Part shown: positions 1 through 6,814 of the stretch, in pieces
Layout of the letters: each line of letters begins with the position of its first letter
Numbering within the stretch: the stretch's first letter is position 1
Assembly: GCA_003265685.1 (NCBI GenBank)
Contig: KZ836102.1
Span: 17,411 to 81,410, forward strand
DNA: 64,000 nucleotides
Direction of reading: 5' to 3'
Source of the DNA: Piscinibacter caeni
Lineage (GTDB): Bacteria; Pseudomonadota; Gammaproteobacteria; Burkholderiales; Burkholderiaceae_C
Translations under genes and position numbers: made by a program
Notes under the pieces: generated by a model
The model's database searches: none
What the model was told of the DNA's origin: nothing
The model's input: the letters and a program-made list of their open reading frames with translations, nothing else

Positions 1-196
1 AGCAGTGCGCGTCGCAGAACAGCCTGACGCTCGAGGGGCTGCCGTCGGCCTCGAACAGATCCAGGCCGCACAGCGGGTTGTGGCAGAAGCCGTTCGGCTC
101 GAGCTCGCGCGTTGCCGCGCGCTGCGCCGCGATGCGCGCCTGGAAGTCGGCCTCGACCTCCATGCGGTCGGCGGCCATGTCGCAGATGTCAGCCAT
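1..196 (-). CDS. TraR/DksA-like zinc-finger protein (partial)
   Basis: Sixty-five codons are visible before the gene runs off the left edge of the window. The ATG at 196 overlaps the end of the preceding gene (shared ATGGCTGA), so the two are probably translationally coupled. A short helical N-terminus is followed by C38-H-N-P-L-C43 and C61-D-A-H-C65, the four-cysteine arrangement of TraR/DksA-type zinc fingers, which in plasmids and phages bind RNA polymerase in its secondary channel. The family call rests on the cysteine spacing, the small size and the plasmid setting. The missing C-terminus could change it. Confidence 0.6.
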   Translation of the reverse strand, partial: MADICDMAADRMEVEADFQARIAAQRAATRELEPNGFCHNPLCGLDLFEADGSPSSVRLFCDAHC

Positions 197-1190
197 TGGC
201 ATCACCCTTCTTCTCGGCGGCGGCGAACGTCGCGGCGAACATCTTGGCCGCCTCGGAGTTCACGACCGGCGCCGCCGCCGGGGCCTCGCCGACCGCCGCC
301 TGCGGCGCCAGCTCGGCGTCGCGGCTGAGCATCGTGCTGAGCCAGTGCGGGACGACGCGGATCGCGTCCGAGCCCGGCAGGACCGGCTGCGGGATGTCCT
401 TGGCCTGGATGTAGGGGATCTTCGACACCGGCGCGATGCCGGTGGCCGGGTCCGGCGCACCGATCGCCTTGACGTCGAGACGGAACTCGCCCGTGACGAT
501 GATCGGCATCTTGCGCTGCAGCGCCTCGCTCAGCGGCTTGAGATTGCGCGAGTACCAGCGGATGGCGATCGCGCGGTCCGGATCGGCGGTCTGGCGCAGC
601 AGGACGACCAGGCGGTCGTTCATCTGCTTGCCGTCCGGGCCGACGCGGTTCGTCTCGAACGATTTGGCCTCGATGAAGCCGGCCAGGCGAACGTGGTTCG
701 AGGCGTTGTGGTTCATCTTCATCGCCTTCCAGTCGAACGAGTCGACGCGGCTCGCGGCGTCGGGCTGGCCGTGCGCCTCACCCAGCTTGCGGATGGCTTC
801 GGGCGTGCCCGAGTCCTTGGCCGCTTCGTGCACGTGCACCGCCCACTTCTGCAGCAGCGCCGTCGCGAACTTCTTGTCCATGTGCAGAGCGTTGGCCGCC
901 TCGAAGCGGATGCTCTTGAGCGAGACGACGCGCTGGTCGCCATCGCGGCCGCCGTGAACGTGGCAGTAGGCCATCACCAGATCCCACTCCTTCAGGTCGC
1001 GCGGCAGCGGCGACGTCTTCGGGTCGAAGTGGATGGGCAGCATGTGGTTCTCGCTGCGGGTCTGCTGGATGTAGCAGATGCCGTTGGCGGGGTCCGGCAG
1101 ACGCAGCACGCCGGCGATCCAGCCGGTGTTCAGCATGCCGTTCGGGTAGGCGTAGGACTCGGCGTTGCGCTTGGCGTCCATGGTCAACAT
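189..1190 (-). CDS. hypothetical protein with possible SSB-like OB fold
   Basis: A 333-residue protein not recognised by name. Residues 165-245 follow the order of a single-strand-binding OB fold: N-H-V-R-L-A-G-F, then a W-Y-S-R strand, then K-M-P-I-I-V-T-G-E. A weaker similar start, N-T-G-W-I-A-G-V, is at residue 21. The last 60 residues are alanine-rich and probably disordered. The ATG at 1190 is preceded by GAAGGAAA at good spacing. The gene has its own promoter (1253-1281) and is followed by an overlapping TraR-like gene. An accessory ssDNA-binding role is an inference from the fold pattern only. Confidence 0.6.
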   Translation of the reverse strand: MLTMDAKRNAESYAYPNGMLNTGWIAGVLRLPDPANGICYIQQTRSENHMLPIHFDPKTSPLPRDLKEWDLVMAYCHVHGGRDGDQRVVSLKSIRFEAANALHMDKKFATALLQKWAVHVHEAAKDSGTPEAIRKLGEAHGQPDAASRVDSFDWKAMKMNHNASNHVRLAGFIEAKSFETNRVGPDGKQMNDRLVVLLRQTADPDRAIAIRWYSRNLKPLSEALQRKMPIIVTGEFRLDVKAIGAPDPATGIAPVSKIPYIQAKDIPQPVLPGSDAIRVVPHWLSTMLSRDAELAPQAAVGEAPAAAPVVNSEAAKMFAATFAAAEKKGDANG

Positions 1191-1252
1191 GTCAGATTTC
1201 CTTCAATCAGTCTGTGATCGCTGGGCGATCGTTTAAGGGTCAGCGTTTGCGG

Positions 1253-1281
1253 ATAATACATAACACGTACAGAGAACGCAA
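1253..1281 (-). promoter_or_regulatory. promoter with ACGTGTTAT operator
   Basis: Reading the minus strand, TTGCGT (1281-1276) and TATTAT (1258-1253) are separated by 17 bp. The spacer holds GTACGTGTTATG, the element shared with many other promoters here. It drives the gene that starts at 1190. Confidence 0.65.
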
Positions 1282-1384
1282 GCAGTGCAGAAATCGAACA
1301 TGGCGCATTACGTGAAGTGCGCGGACGCAACAGGCGCGTGGTCATCGAGCCACACCTGATGCAAGGGGGGCGGAAACGTGGTAC

Positions 1385-1413
1385 TGGCACACTTCCCAAT
1401 ATGGTGCTAGTAT
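1385..1413 (+). promoter_or_regulatory. promoter of the HTH gene
   Basis: TGGCAC and TAGTAT are separated by 17 bp, upstream of the ATG at 1488. A degenerate ACGTGGTAC lies just before the -35 box. Apart from this and the divergent promoter, 1191-1487 shows no gene. Confidence 0.45.
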
Positions 1414-1487
1414 CCGAATCACTAGGACTGAAGGGCCGCGTCTGAAGCCACGCATTCCAGCGAGGCGCGCAGCTCACGGAGAGACAC

Positions 1488-2033
1488 ATGGCCAAGACCG
1501 CACAACCGGCAGCCAAGAAGACGCGCGTCGCGCGCGCAAAGCCGCGTGCCGAAGCTCCGGAGGAAGGTGACGTGGCCGAGGAAGGCCCGCGCACCATCGT
1601 CGGTACGCGACTGATCAACCTGATTCGCAAGACGCTGCTCGACCGCGACCTGCCCGAGCGCTACGTCGCCGACCTGATGGGGATCACCTCCATCTACTGG
1701 AACTCGATGACCAACGGCAACCGGCGCATCAGCGCACTGCCGAAGGACAAGCTCCAGCGCCTGGCCGAGTTCCTGGAGATCCCGCTGATCCAGGTCTACG
1801 TGCTCGCCGACCACTTCACCAGCGCCGACTTCGTCGTCTACAAGCACCTGCCCGGCGATCTGGAGCGCATGATCGAATTCATGCGCACCGATCCGAAGTG
1901 GCTCGCCCTCGCACCGAGCAAGAAGGAGTGGGACGAGATGCCGGATCGCACCAAGGTGCTGCTGGCCACGCTGTACGAGCAGATCAGCCACCGCTCCTTC
2001 CTCAAGGCGACCAAGATCGAGATCGCCGAGTAA
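1488..2033 (+). CDS. HTH-domain DNA-binding protein, putative plasmid regulator
   Basis: A 181-residue protein. The first 38 residues are Lys/Ala/Pro-rich and basic. Residues 40-110 look like a Cro/C1-type helix-turn-helix: helix, then Y-V-A-D-L-M-G-I-T-S-I-Y-W-N-S-M-T-N-G-N-R-R and a leucine-rich helix. The remaining 70 residues are helical with no recognised motif. The ATG at 1488 follows ACGGAGAGACAC, a good ribosome-binding site. It is transcribed divergently from the gene at 1190 and ends in a bidirectional terminator. As one of few apparent DNA-binding proteins in the window, it is a candidate to bind one of the repeated promoter elements, but nothing in the sequence proves that. Confidence 0.65.
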   Translation: MAKTAQPAAKKTRVARAKPRAEAPEEGDVAEEGPRTIVGTRLINLIRKTLLDRDLPERYVADLMGITSIYWNSMTNGNRRISALPKDKLQRLAEFLEIPLIQVYVLADHFTSADFVVYKHLPGDLERMIEFMRTDPKWLALAPSKKEWDEMPDRTKVLLATLYEQISHRSFLKATKIEIAE

Positions 2034-2083
2034 GGCAGAGCAGGATCTGCGGAGCCCACCGGCCCGCGCCCTGAGCAGGGCAA

Positions 2084-2121
2084 AGAAGAACGCCCGGAAT
2101 CCGTGAGGATCCGGGCGTTTT
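2084..2121. terminator. bidirectional intrinsic terminator
   Basis: The stem CGCCCGGAATCC / GGATCCGGGCG is followed by TTTT on the plus strand and flanked by an A-rich run (AAGAAGAA) that gives U-rich RNA on the minus strand. It serves the convergent genes ending at 2033 and 2129. Confidence 0.8.
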
Positions 2122-2128
2122 GCATGGG

Positions 2129-3166
2129 TCAGAACTCGAACACAGGCGTGTCGGTCTGGACCGATTCGGTCGTTTCTTCGGCTGCCTCGCTGGCGGCGTG
2201 ATCCTCCGCGACGGCGGCGGTTTCGGCGGCGACGATCGCCTCGGCTTCCACGGTTTCGATGCCCAGCTGCTGCTGGGTGTCGACGCCCGCTTCGGCTTCG
2301 GCAGCAGCCGCTTGAGTTTCGGCCGGGGCTTCCACGTCGAGCGGGTCGAAGTCGATCGCCTGGTCAGCGAGGATGTTCTCCGGTTCCGTGCAGAAGCCCA
2401 GCAGAGCCGAGACCTGCAGGAAGGCGATGCCCTCGATCAGGCCTTCGCCCGGCGCGCTTTGCAGCACGTCATCGCACATGCGACGCAGGTTCTCGAACTT
2501 GGGCGACAGCACCGCGACGGCGTTGGCCTTGTTCCGGATGCGACGGACCAGGCCGAGCACTCGCGAGCTCGTGCGGCCGCCGGCCGGACCCTTCCAGGAC
2601 TTCTTGACGTCCTCGGCGATCTCGAGCGCCGCCTGTCCGACCAGGCCGTTGACCTCGGTCTTCAGGGCGTCGTCCTCGCCGAAGAAGCTCGTCTGCTGCA
2701 GCTGGATGGCCGAAACGTCGAACGAGAGAACCCGGTCCAGGTCCGCCACGGAGGGCGCGTGCAAGCGGATCAGATCCGCGCGCAGCGTGCCGCCCTTGGT
2801 TGCCGCCTGGTTGTCCGGGTGGCTGGCCCAGTCGTTGACGATCGTCGGCAGCTTCTGCAGGAACTCGGCCTTCTCCTTGAGGAAGTCGGTCTTGATCACC
2901 TTCAGCTTGTCCGTCAGCGCCGGCGCCGACTTCAGCTCGACGAAGTAGCCGCGAACGCGGTTGTTGACGCGGCGTGCCACGCCGACCTTCAGGATCTCGC
3001 GCTTGGCGAGGGTGCGGTACTTCGACACCCACGAGAACGCGCCCTTGGGCAGCATCTTGCCGACTTCACGCATGAAGTCGTCCGCGGCGGTGGTCTTCTC
3101 TCCGGTGCTTCCGCCGACGATGAAGTCGACAAGCACCATTTCATTCAGAACATTCATGGTTTCCAC
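2129..3166 (-). CDS. DUF3150-like protein, partner of AAA/VWA pair
   Basis: A 345-residue cytoplasmic protein with a helical body (through about residue 265) that resembles DUF3150 proteins, which in phages and plasmids sit beside a MoxR/CobS-like ATPase and a VWA protein, as here (ATPase at 4122, VWA at 6815). The C-terminal 70 residues are Ala/Glu-rich, disordered and end T-P-V-F-E-F. GTG at 3166 is the preferred start because AGGAG lies 7 bases upstream; an in-frame ATG at 3157 would leave AGGAG too far away. The molecular role of the family is unknown. The family assignment is from memory of its size, composition and neighbours. Confidence 0.55.
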   Translation of the reverse strand: METMNVLNEMVLVDFIVGGSTGEKTTAADDFMREVGKMLPKGAFSWVSKYRTLAKREILKVGVARRVNNRVRGYFVELKSAPALTDKLKVIKTDFLKEKAEFLQKLPTIVNDWASHPDNQAATKGGTLRADLIRLHAPSVADLDRVLSFDVSAIQLQQTSFFGEDDALKTEVNGLVGQAALEIAEDVKKSWKGPAGGRTSSRVLGLVRRIRNKANAVAVLSPKFENLRRMCDDVLQSAPGEGLIEGIAFLQVSALLGFCTEPENILADQAIDFDPLDVEAPAETQAAAAEAEAGVDTQQQLGIETVEAEAIVAAETAAVAEDHAASEAAEETTESVQTDTPVFEF

Positions 3167-3261
3167 GTGGAATCTCCTAGGGTTGAGCGGCTTGCGGGCC
3201 GCAGTTGCGCAATTGCCATCGGAGATGCAGCACGTGGACGCGTATGTGGCGCGCCCAGAAA

Positions 3262-3292
3262 GCACAAAGCCCGCCGGGGTGAACCGGCGGGC
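3262..3292 (-). terminator. intrinsic terminator
   Basis: The minus-strand stem GCCCGCCGG/CCGGCGGGC is followed by TTTGTGCTTT. It lies just downstream of the small ORF ending at 3310 and just upstream of the DUF3150-like gene. Confidence 0.65.
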
Positions 3293-3309
3293 CTGTGGCG
3301 AGGGGAAGA

Positions 3310-3459
3310 TCACAACTCGATCACTTCGACCTCGAGCTCGACCGCATCGACGCCCGCCAAGAACTCGGACGCCTGCAAGTCGGGATCGTTCGCTGCGGCG
3401 GGGCCACAACGAAGGTCGACAGGATTCAGGTTGGATTCGAGAGCTTGGGGAGTGCCCAT
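3310..3459 (-). CDS. small acidic hypothetical protein
   Basis: A 49-codon frame, ATG at 3459 to TGA at 3310, encoding an acidic peptide ending V-E-L-E-V-E-V-I-E-L. It fills the gap between two minus-strand terminators (3612-3651 upstream, 3262-3292 downstream), and a CATCTCC leader element lies at 3601-3611, so a transcript of this size is expected. The ribosome-binding site is poor (AAGG about 14 bases upstream), and the start may be different. No family recognised. Confidence 0.4.
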   Translation of the reverse strand: MGTPQALESNLNPVDLRCGPAAANDPDLQASEFLAGVDAVELEVEVIEL

Positions 3460-3611
3460 GGTGTCAATCAGCGCCTTGCGATGGCGCCGCTCCTGGTTGG
3501 TTGCGACATGTGGAAGACCCGGCTTTGCGAGAGCCGGCGTGCTCTGGTACCTGGATATGCTTCACGCGGACCAATACGCGCGCCAACATGAACGCGTAAG
3601 GGGAGATGCGG

Positions 3612-3651
3612 AGAAAAAAGAAGACCCCAGCGCGCAGTGCGTGCCGGGGTC
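3612..3651 (-). terminator. intrinsic terminator
   Basis: The minus-strand stem GACCCCGGCACGC/GCGCGCTGGGGTC is followed by TTCTTTTTT. It ends the AAA ATPase operon just after the gene ending at 3658. Confidence 0.85.
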
Positions 3652-3657
3652 GTGGGG

Positions 3658-4122
3658 TTAGAAGCTGAGTTCAAAGCCGTCGTCGCCAGTCTTTACCTGG
3701 GCATCGATCTGCTTGAAGAACTCGGCTTTCCGCCTGGGGGCAGGCTTCGCGGCAGGGGGTGCCGGTGGCTGAGCCTTTGGGGTGGCGACTTGCTGCGGCG
3801 AGAAGCCCAGCTGCTGGTAGGCCAGAGCCACCAGGCGTGCGTCGTTGTCCTTCGGGTCGTAGGCGTATGACTGCCGGTTGGGCCAGCAATCGCACACCCT
3901 CCTTGCCTTGTCGTAGCTGGAGAAGCTGCCCACCAGGACGTAGCCGCCACGCACCTTCTCGTCTTCTGTCTTCAGGGCCTTGTCACGCGACTGAGGCTTG
4001 GATTGCCACGTCTTGTTGACCGAGCCCCAGAAGACTTCGAAGTGCGCGCCGACAGGTCGATACCCCCAGACCTTGGGCACGGACTGCCCAGGGTTCGGAT
4101 GTACGAACAGCTTGACGCTCAT
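3658..4122 (-). CDS. hypothetical protein with SSB-like C-terminal tip
   Basis: A 154-residue protein of unknown function. The N-terminal 85 residues are aromatic-rich (V-W-G-Y-R-P-V-G-A-H-F-E-V-F-W-G). A Pro/Ala linker follows, then a charged tail ending K-T-G-D-D-G-F-E-L-S-F, which resembles the acidic-hydrophobic tip of SSB (D-D-E-I-P-F). The ATG at 4122 overlaps the stop of the upstream AAA ATPase (TGATG), so the two proteins are coupled and probably work together. Confidence 0.7.
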   Translation of the reverse strand: MSVKLFVHPNPGQSVPKVWGYRPVGAHFEVFWGSVNKTWQSKPQSRDKALKTEDEKVRGGYVLVGSFSSYDKARRVCDCWPNRQSYAYDPKDNDARLVALAYQQLGFSPQQVATPKAQPPAPPAAKPAPRRKAEFFKQIDAQVKTGDDGFELSF

Positions 4123-5249
4123 CACGCAGCCGTGCCGACGATGTTGTCCCAGGCGTCTTCGACCGCCTTGCGTTCATCGGCGGAGCCGAAGTCCAGCAGC
4201 GTCATGCGCAGCCCCTCCTTGAAGGCGAGCTGCGACGACATGCCGGTGTTGGCCAGCAGCGAGTAGCTCATGCCCCAGTTCAGCAGGTTGCGCGTCGTGA
4301 TCGTGAACTCCATCGGCGCCGCGCCGCCGCCCGGATCCTCGTTGAGGCCCAGGAAGCGCTTGCGGATCGACGAAGCCAGCTTCGCCATCGCTTCTGCCGC
4401 CGCCTCGGGGATGCGCACCTGCTTCATCAGCAGCTGCTTCTCCTCGGCCTCGGACAGGTAGTGCGCCTCGATCACGAAGTAGCGGTCCAGCGTCGCGATG
4501 TTCTGGCGCTTCACCCCCTTGTAGAGGGCTGCGCTTCCACCGTTTCCGCCTGCGGAGCCGCGGCCGTTCGTGTTGCCGGTCGCTGCGATGAGGCAGCCCG
4601 GTGCCGGCGTGATCCGCTCACCGGTTTCCGGCACCACGATGTCGTCGCCGTCCAGCACGCCGTTCAGGCTCATGGCCACCGACGGCAGCAGCTGGTCCTT
4701 CTCGTCGAGCAGCAGCACCGAGTTCGGTGTGCGTGCCCAGCGCAGGACCGGGCCGTCCACGAAGGTCATCTCGGGGCCGACGCCCGTCGACTTCTTGATG
4801 GCGACTGCCAGCTTCTCGATCGACCTGGCGATGCCGGCGATGCCGCGCTCGATGATCCCTGCGTCCTCCGCCACCTCCTCCTTGACGATGGGGCGGCAGA
4901 GCTTCCAGGTACCGAACAGCGCCGACGGCTCCGTGTCTTCGTTGCACTGGAAGCGGAACAGCGAGCGGCCCGTGCGGGCGCAGAACTCCTGGATCAGCTT
5001 GGTCTTGCCGCAGCCCGTCGGTCCGTAGACCATCAGGTTGCGCTTCATCTGCGCGCCGAAGTGACCGGCCGGCAGCGAGACCGATGCCGCCCAGACCATC
5101 ATGCGACGCAGCGTGTCCGCCACGAAGATGAAGTCGGGGGTCGACTTCGGCGTGTCCGGGGTGGACGGGAACACCTTGACCGCGGTCTTCGCGAACGCAG
5201 CGTCGTTGATGCCGAACACGTCGGCGACGGACTTCTTGACGATTTCCAT
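4122..5249 (-). CDS. AAA+ ATPase, MoxR/CobS-like
   Basis: A 375-residue AAA+ ATPase. Walker A G-P-T-G-C-G-K-T is near residue 76 and Walker B V-L-L-L-D-E-K-D near residue 177, followed by a sensor-like I-A-A-T-G-N-T-N and an arginine-rich L-D-R-Y. The layout fits the CobS/MoxR group, which acts with a VWA-domain partner; such a partner (CobT-like) is at 6815 and a DUF3150-like gene at 2129. The start at 5249 has AGGAGAG 6 bases upstream. The gene is followed by a coupled unknown gene. Its target (chelation, remodelling or assembly of another protein) cannot be read from the sequence. Confidence 0.8.
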   Translation of the reverse strand: MEIVKKSVADVFGINDAAFAKTAVKVFPSTPDTPKSTPDFIFVADTLRRMMVWAASVSLPAGHFGAQMKRNLMVYGPTGCGKTKLIQEFCARTGRSLFRFQCNEDTEPSALFGTWKLCRPIVKEEVAEDAGIIERGIAGIARSIEKLAVAIKKSTGVGPEMTFVDGPVLRWARTPNSVLLLDEKDQLLPSVAMSLNGVLDGDDIVVPETGERITPAPGCLIAATGNTNGRGSAGGNGGSAALYKGVKRQNIATLDRYFVIEAHYLSEAEEKQLLMKQVRIPEAAAEAMAKLASSIRKRFLGLNEDPGGGAAPMEFTITTRNLLNWGMSYSLLANTGMSSQLAFKEGLRMTLLDFGSADERKAVEDAWDNIVGTAA

Positions 5250-5448
5250 GGGGATCTCTCCTGTGAGAAAAAGGAAGGAAAAGACCCCTTCACCCACCCT
5301 GTGCGGCCGCTTTCGCGGCACTACACTCGAGTGCGCGAAAGGGCGATGGGATGGCCAGCTTGCGGCTAGCCTGACGTGTGGTGATGCAGCACGCGCGCGC
5401 ACAAGAGTGCGGGCGACGTTGCAAACCTAACACGCGAACATAAGACGG

Positions 5449-5477
5449 TTGCGTTGGACTGATCGCTGTGCTCTAAT
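5449..5477 (+). promoter_or_regulatory. promoter of candidate small RNA
   Basis: TTGCGT (5449-5454) and TCTAAT (5472-5477) are separated by 17 bp. TTGCGT is the -35 box used by several other promoters here. The predicted start is near 5484. Confidence 0.5.
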
Positions 5478-5483
5478 AGCGCT

Positions 5484-5597
5484 CATTGGGACGGGAGATG
5501 ACCTCCCCGAACAATGTTTCTCCTGTTGGGATTAAGCCGGCTTGCTACCGGCACTTGCGACCAGACGCCGGCTCACGCCGGCGTTGTGGTTTCTGGG
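5484..5597 (+). ncRNA. candidate structured small RNA
   Basis: No protein gene is convincing in 5250-5647. From the predicted start the RNA would fold into three consecutive hairpins: a nested CATTG..GGGAG..CTCCC..CAATG (5484-5516), GCCGG..CCGGC (5536-5552) and a perfect ACGCCGGC-TCAC-GCCGGCGT (5565-5584). The last is followed by the moderately U-rich UUGUGGUUUCU and could terminate. No known family was recognised. The rest of the gap holds the leader of the AAA ATPase gene (5250-5430) and the terminator at 5606. Confidence 0.45.
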
Positions 5598-5605
5598 CCC
5601 CGAAA

Positions 5606-5641
5606 GTAAAAGCCCGCCGGTCCATGTGGAGCGCGGCGGGC
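5606..5641 (-). terminator. intrinsic terminator
   Basis: The minus-strand stem GCCCGCCG/CGGCGGGC is followed by TTTTACTTT, directly after the gene ending at 5648. Confidence 0.8.
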
Positions 5642-5647
5642 GTCGGG

Positions 5648-6061
5648 TTAGCGCAGTATCCAGCCGTGGCCACCGTCGGGAAGACGCGTGGGAAGCAGTT
5701 GGACCTCGGCGTTGCCGGGCACGATCAGCACCTGGTTGCCTTGCTTGTACAGGCGCAGCGCGACGTGTTCGCTGTCCATGTAGAGGCTGATTGCCTGCAC
5801 CGGATCGTTGCTGCCCGGCGCCGAGGCCACCTCGAAGGCTGCGGACAGCATGTCGTCCACGTCTCCGTCGACGGGCGCGAGGTTCACCAGCAGCTGGCCG
5901 CTCACCACGCGGTGGTCGATCATCTCCATCGTGAACGGCTCGCCGCCGGCGCGCTCGTTGTCGCCACCGTACTTCGGCGACTCCCAGTGCTCGACCTGCA
6001 CCTGCGTGATGTCATTGGGGGTCACTGCGGTCATCGTCTTCACTTCCGTTTCGTTGCTCAT
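5648..6061 (-). CDS. hypothetical protein
   Basis: A 137-residue acidic cytoplasmic protein, not recognised. It has no signal peptide or membrane segment. The second half alternates hydrophobic strands (S-G-Q-L-L-V-N-L-A-P, V-A-L-R-L-Y-K-Q-G-N-Q-V-L-I-V) and suggests a small beta-rich fold. The ATG at 6061 has CCGGAG 6 bases upstream. It is a monocistronic unit with a CATCCC-type leader element at 6105-6120, a small hairpin (GGCGCA-ATGG-TGCGCC) just before the ribosome-binding site, and its own terminator. Confidence 0.65.
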   Translation of the reverse strand: MSNETEVKTMTAVTPNDITQVQVEHWESPKYGGDNERAGGEPFTMEMIDHRVVSGQLLVNLAPVDGDVDDMLSAAFEVASAPGSNDPVQAISLYMDSEHVALRLYKQGNQVLIVPGNAEVQLLPTRLPDGGHGWILR

Positions 6062-6139
6062 GTGGGTCTCCGGTTGAGCTGGCGCACCATTGCGCCTTGC
6101 AGGTCGGGATGCAGCACGCGAAGACCTACGTCACCAGGC

Positions 6140-6173
6140 AAAGGAAAAGGCCCGCCGTGGTGTGCGGCGGGCC
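6140..6173 (-). terminator. intrinsic terminator
   Basis: The minus-strand stem GGCCCGCCG/CGGCGGGCC is followed by TTTTCCTTT, directly after the gene ending at 6184. Confidence 0.85.
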
Positions 6174-6183
6174 TTGCGTGGGT

Positions 6184-6666
6184 TCAAGCATCCAGCGGGT
6201 AATCCGTGGCGCTGTTGGCCAGGACGTACTCGGCGTCCAGTTGGGTCATGCCCGGCGAGGCCAGGCCGACGGTTGCGATCGCGGCTTCCAGGGCGTCGGC
6301 TTCGGTGCGGAACGGGCCGTCGAAGTCGGCGCCGCGGTGTCCGGACAAGCCGCCGGATCGTGCAATCCACATCCAGTGACCGGAGGCACTGGTGATGGGC
6401 TTGCCGTCCGCGCGCCACTGCGCCAGCGTTGCACCACAGGCCTGGCGCGGCAGGAACGGCGTGGCGCTGGCCACGTCGTAGACCCAGCCGATCTCGTTGG
6501 ACCAGTAGCCGCGCTCGCTTTCGGAGCGGATGACGTAGGCGCCGGCCGGCAGGGGCGACGCCGCAGGCCTGGCCGCCGCGGCGGGCTGAGCATCGACGGC
6601 ATCGAGCATCGCGAAGATGTCCAGCTGCCCGAGCGGCATGGCCGTCAGGTGAGTTTGATGTTTCAT
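6184..6666 (-). CDS. hypothetical protein
   Basis: A 160-residue protein, not recognised. After a short Ala/Pro linker (residues 27-42) it has a tryptophan-rich globular part (G-Y-W-S-N-E-I-G-W-V-Y-D, W-M-W-I-A-R) and a helical C-terminus. The start at 6666 has AAGGAG about 10 bases upstream. It stands alone between terminators, with a CATCCC leader element at 6718-6733 and a CCAGGC..GCCTGG hairpin in the leader. A role with the AAA/VWA module around it is possible but unproved. Confidence 0.65.
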   Translation of the reverse strand: MKHQTHLTAMPLGQLDIFAMLDAVDAQPAAAARPAASPLPAGAYVIRSESERGYWSNEIGWVYDVASATPFLPRQACGATLAQWRADGKPITSASGHWMWIARSGGLSGHRGADFDGPFRTEADALEAAIATVGLASPGMTQLDAEYVLANSATDYPLDA

Positions 6667-6763
6667 CGGCAGAAGAGACTCCTTGGTTGATCCAGGCACG
6701 GGGGTGCGCCTGGTACACCGGGATGTCAAACGGGCACGTGCATGCGCGGCGCCTGCGCGCGTA

Positions 6764-6796
6764 CAAAGAAAAAGACCACCCGGTGAGGGGTGGTCT
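6764..6796 (-). terminator. intrinsic terminator
   Basis: The minus-strand stem GACCACCC/GGGTGGTC is followed by TTTTTCTTTG. It ends the VWA gene. Confidence 0.85.
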
Positions 6797-6814
6797 TGTA
6801 GGGGTTGATGGCTC

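Noticed and set aside
78-1217. A plus-strand open frame opposite the first gene.
   Set aside because: It is the antisense shadow of the 333-residue protein, which has a promoter, ribosome-binding site and coupled downstream gene.
3262-6173. Regular GC-rich inverted repeats between genes considered as integron attC sites or mobile repeats.
   Set aside because: Each differs in sequence, has a U tract on the strand of the upstream gene and sits just after its stop: ordinary terminators.
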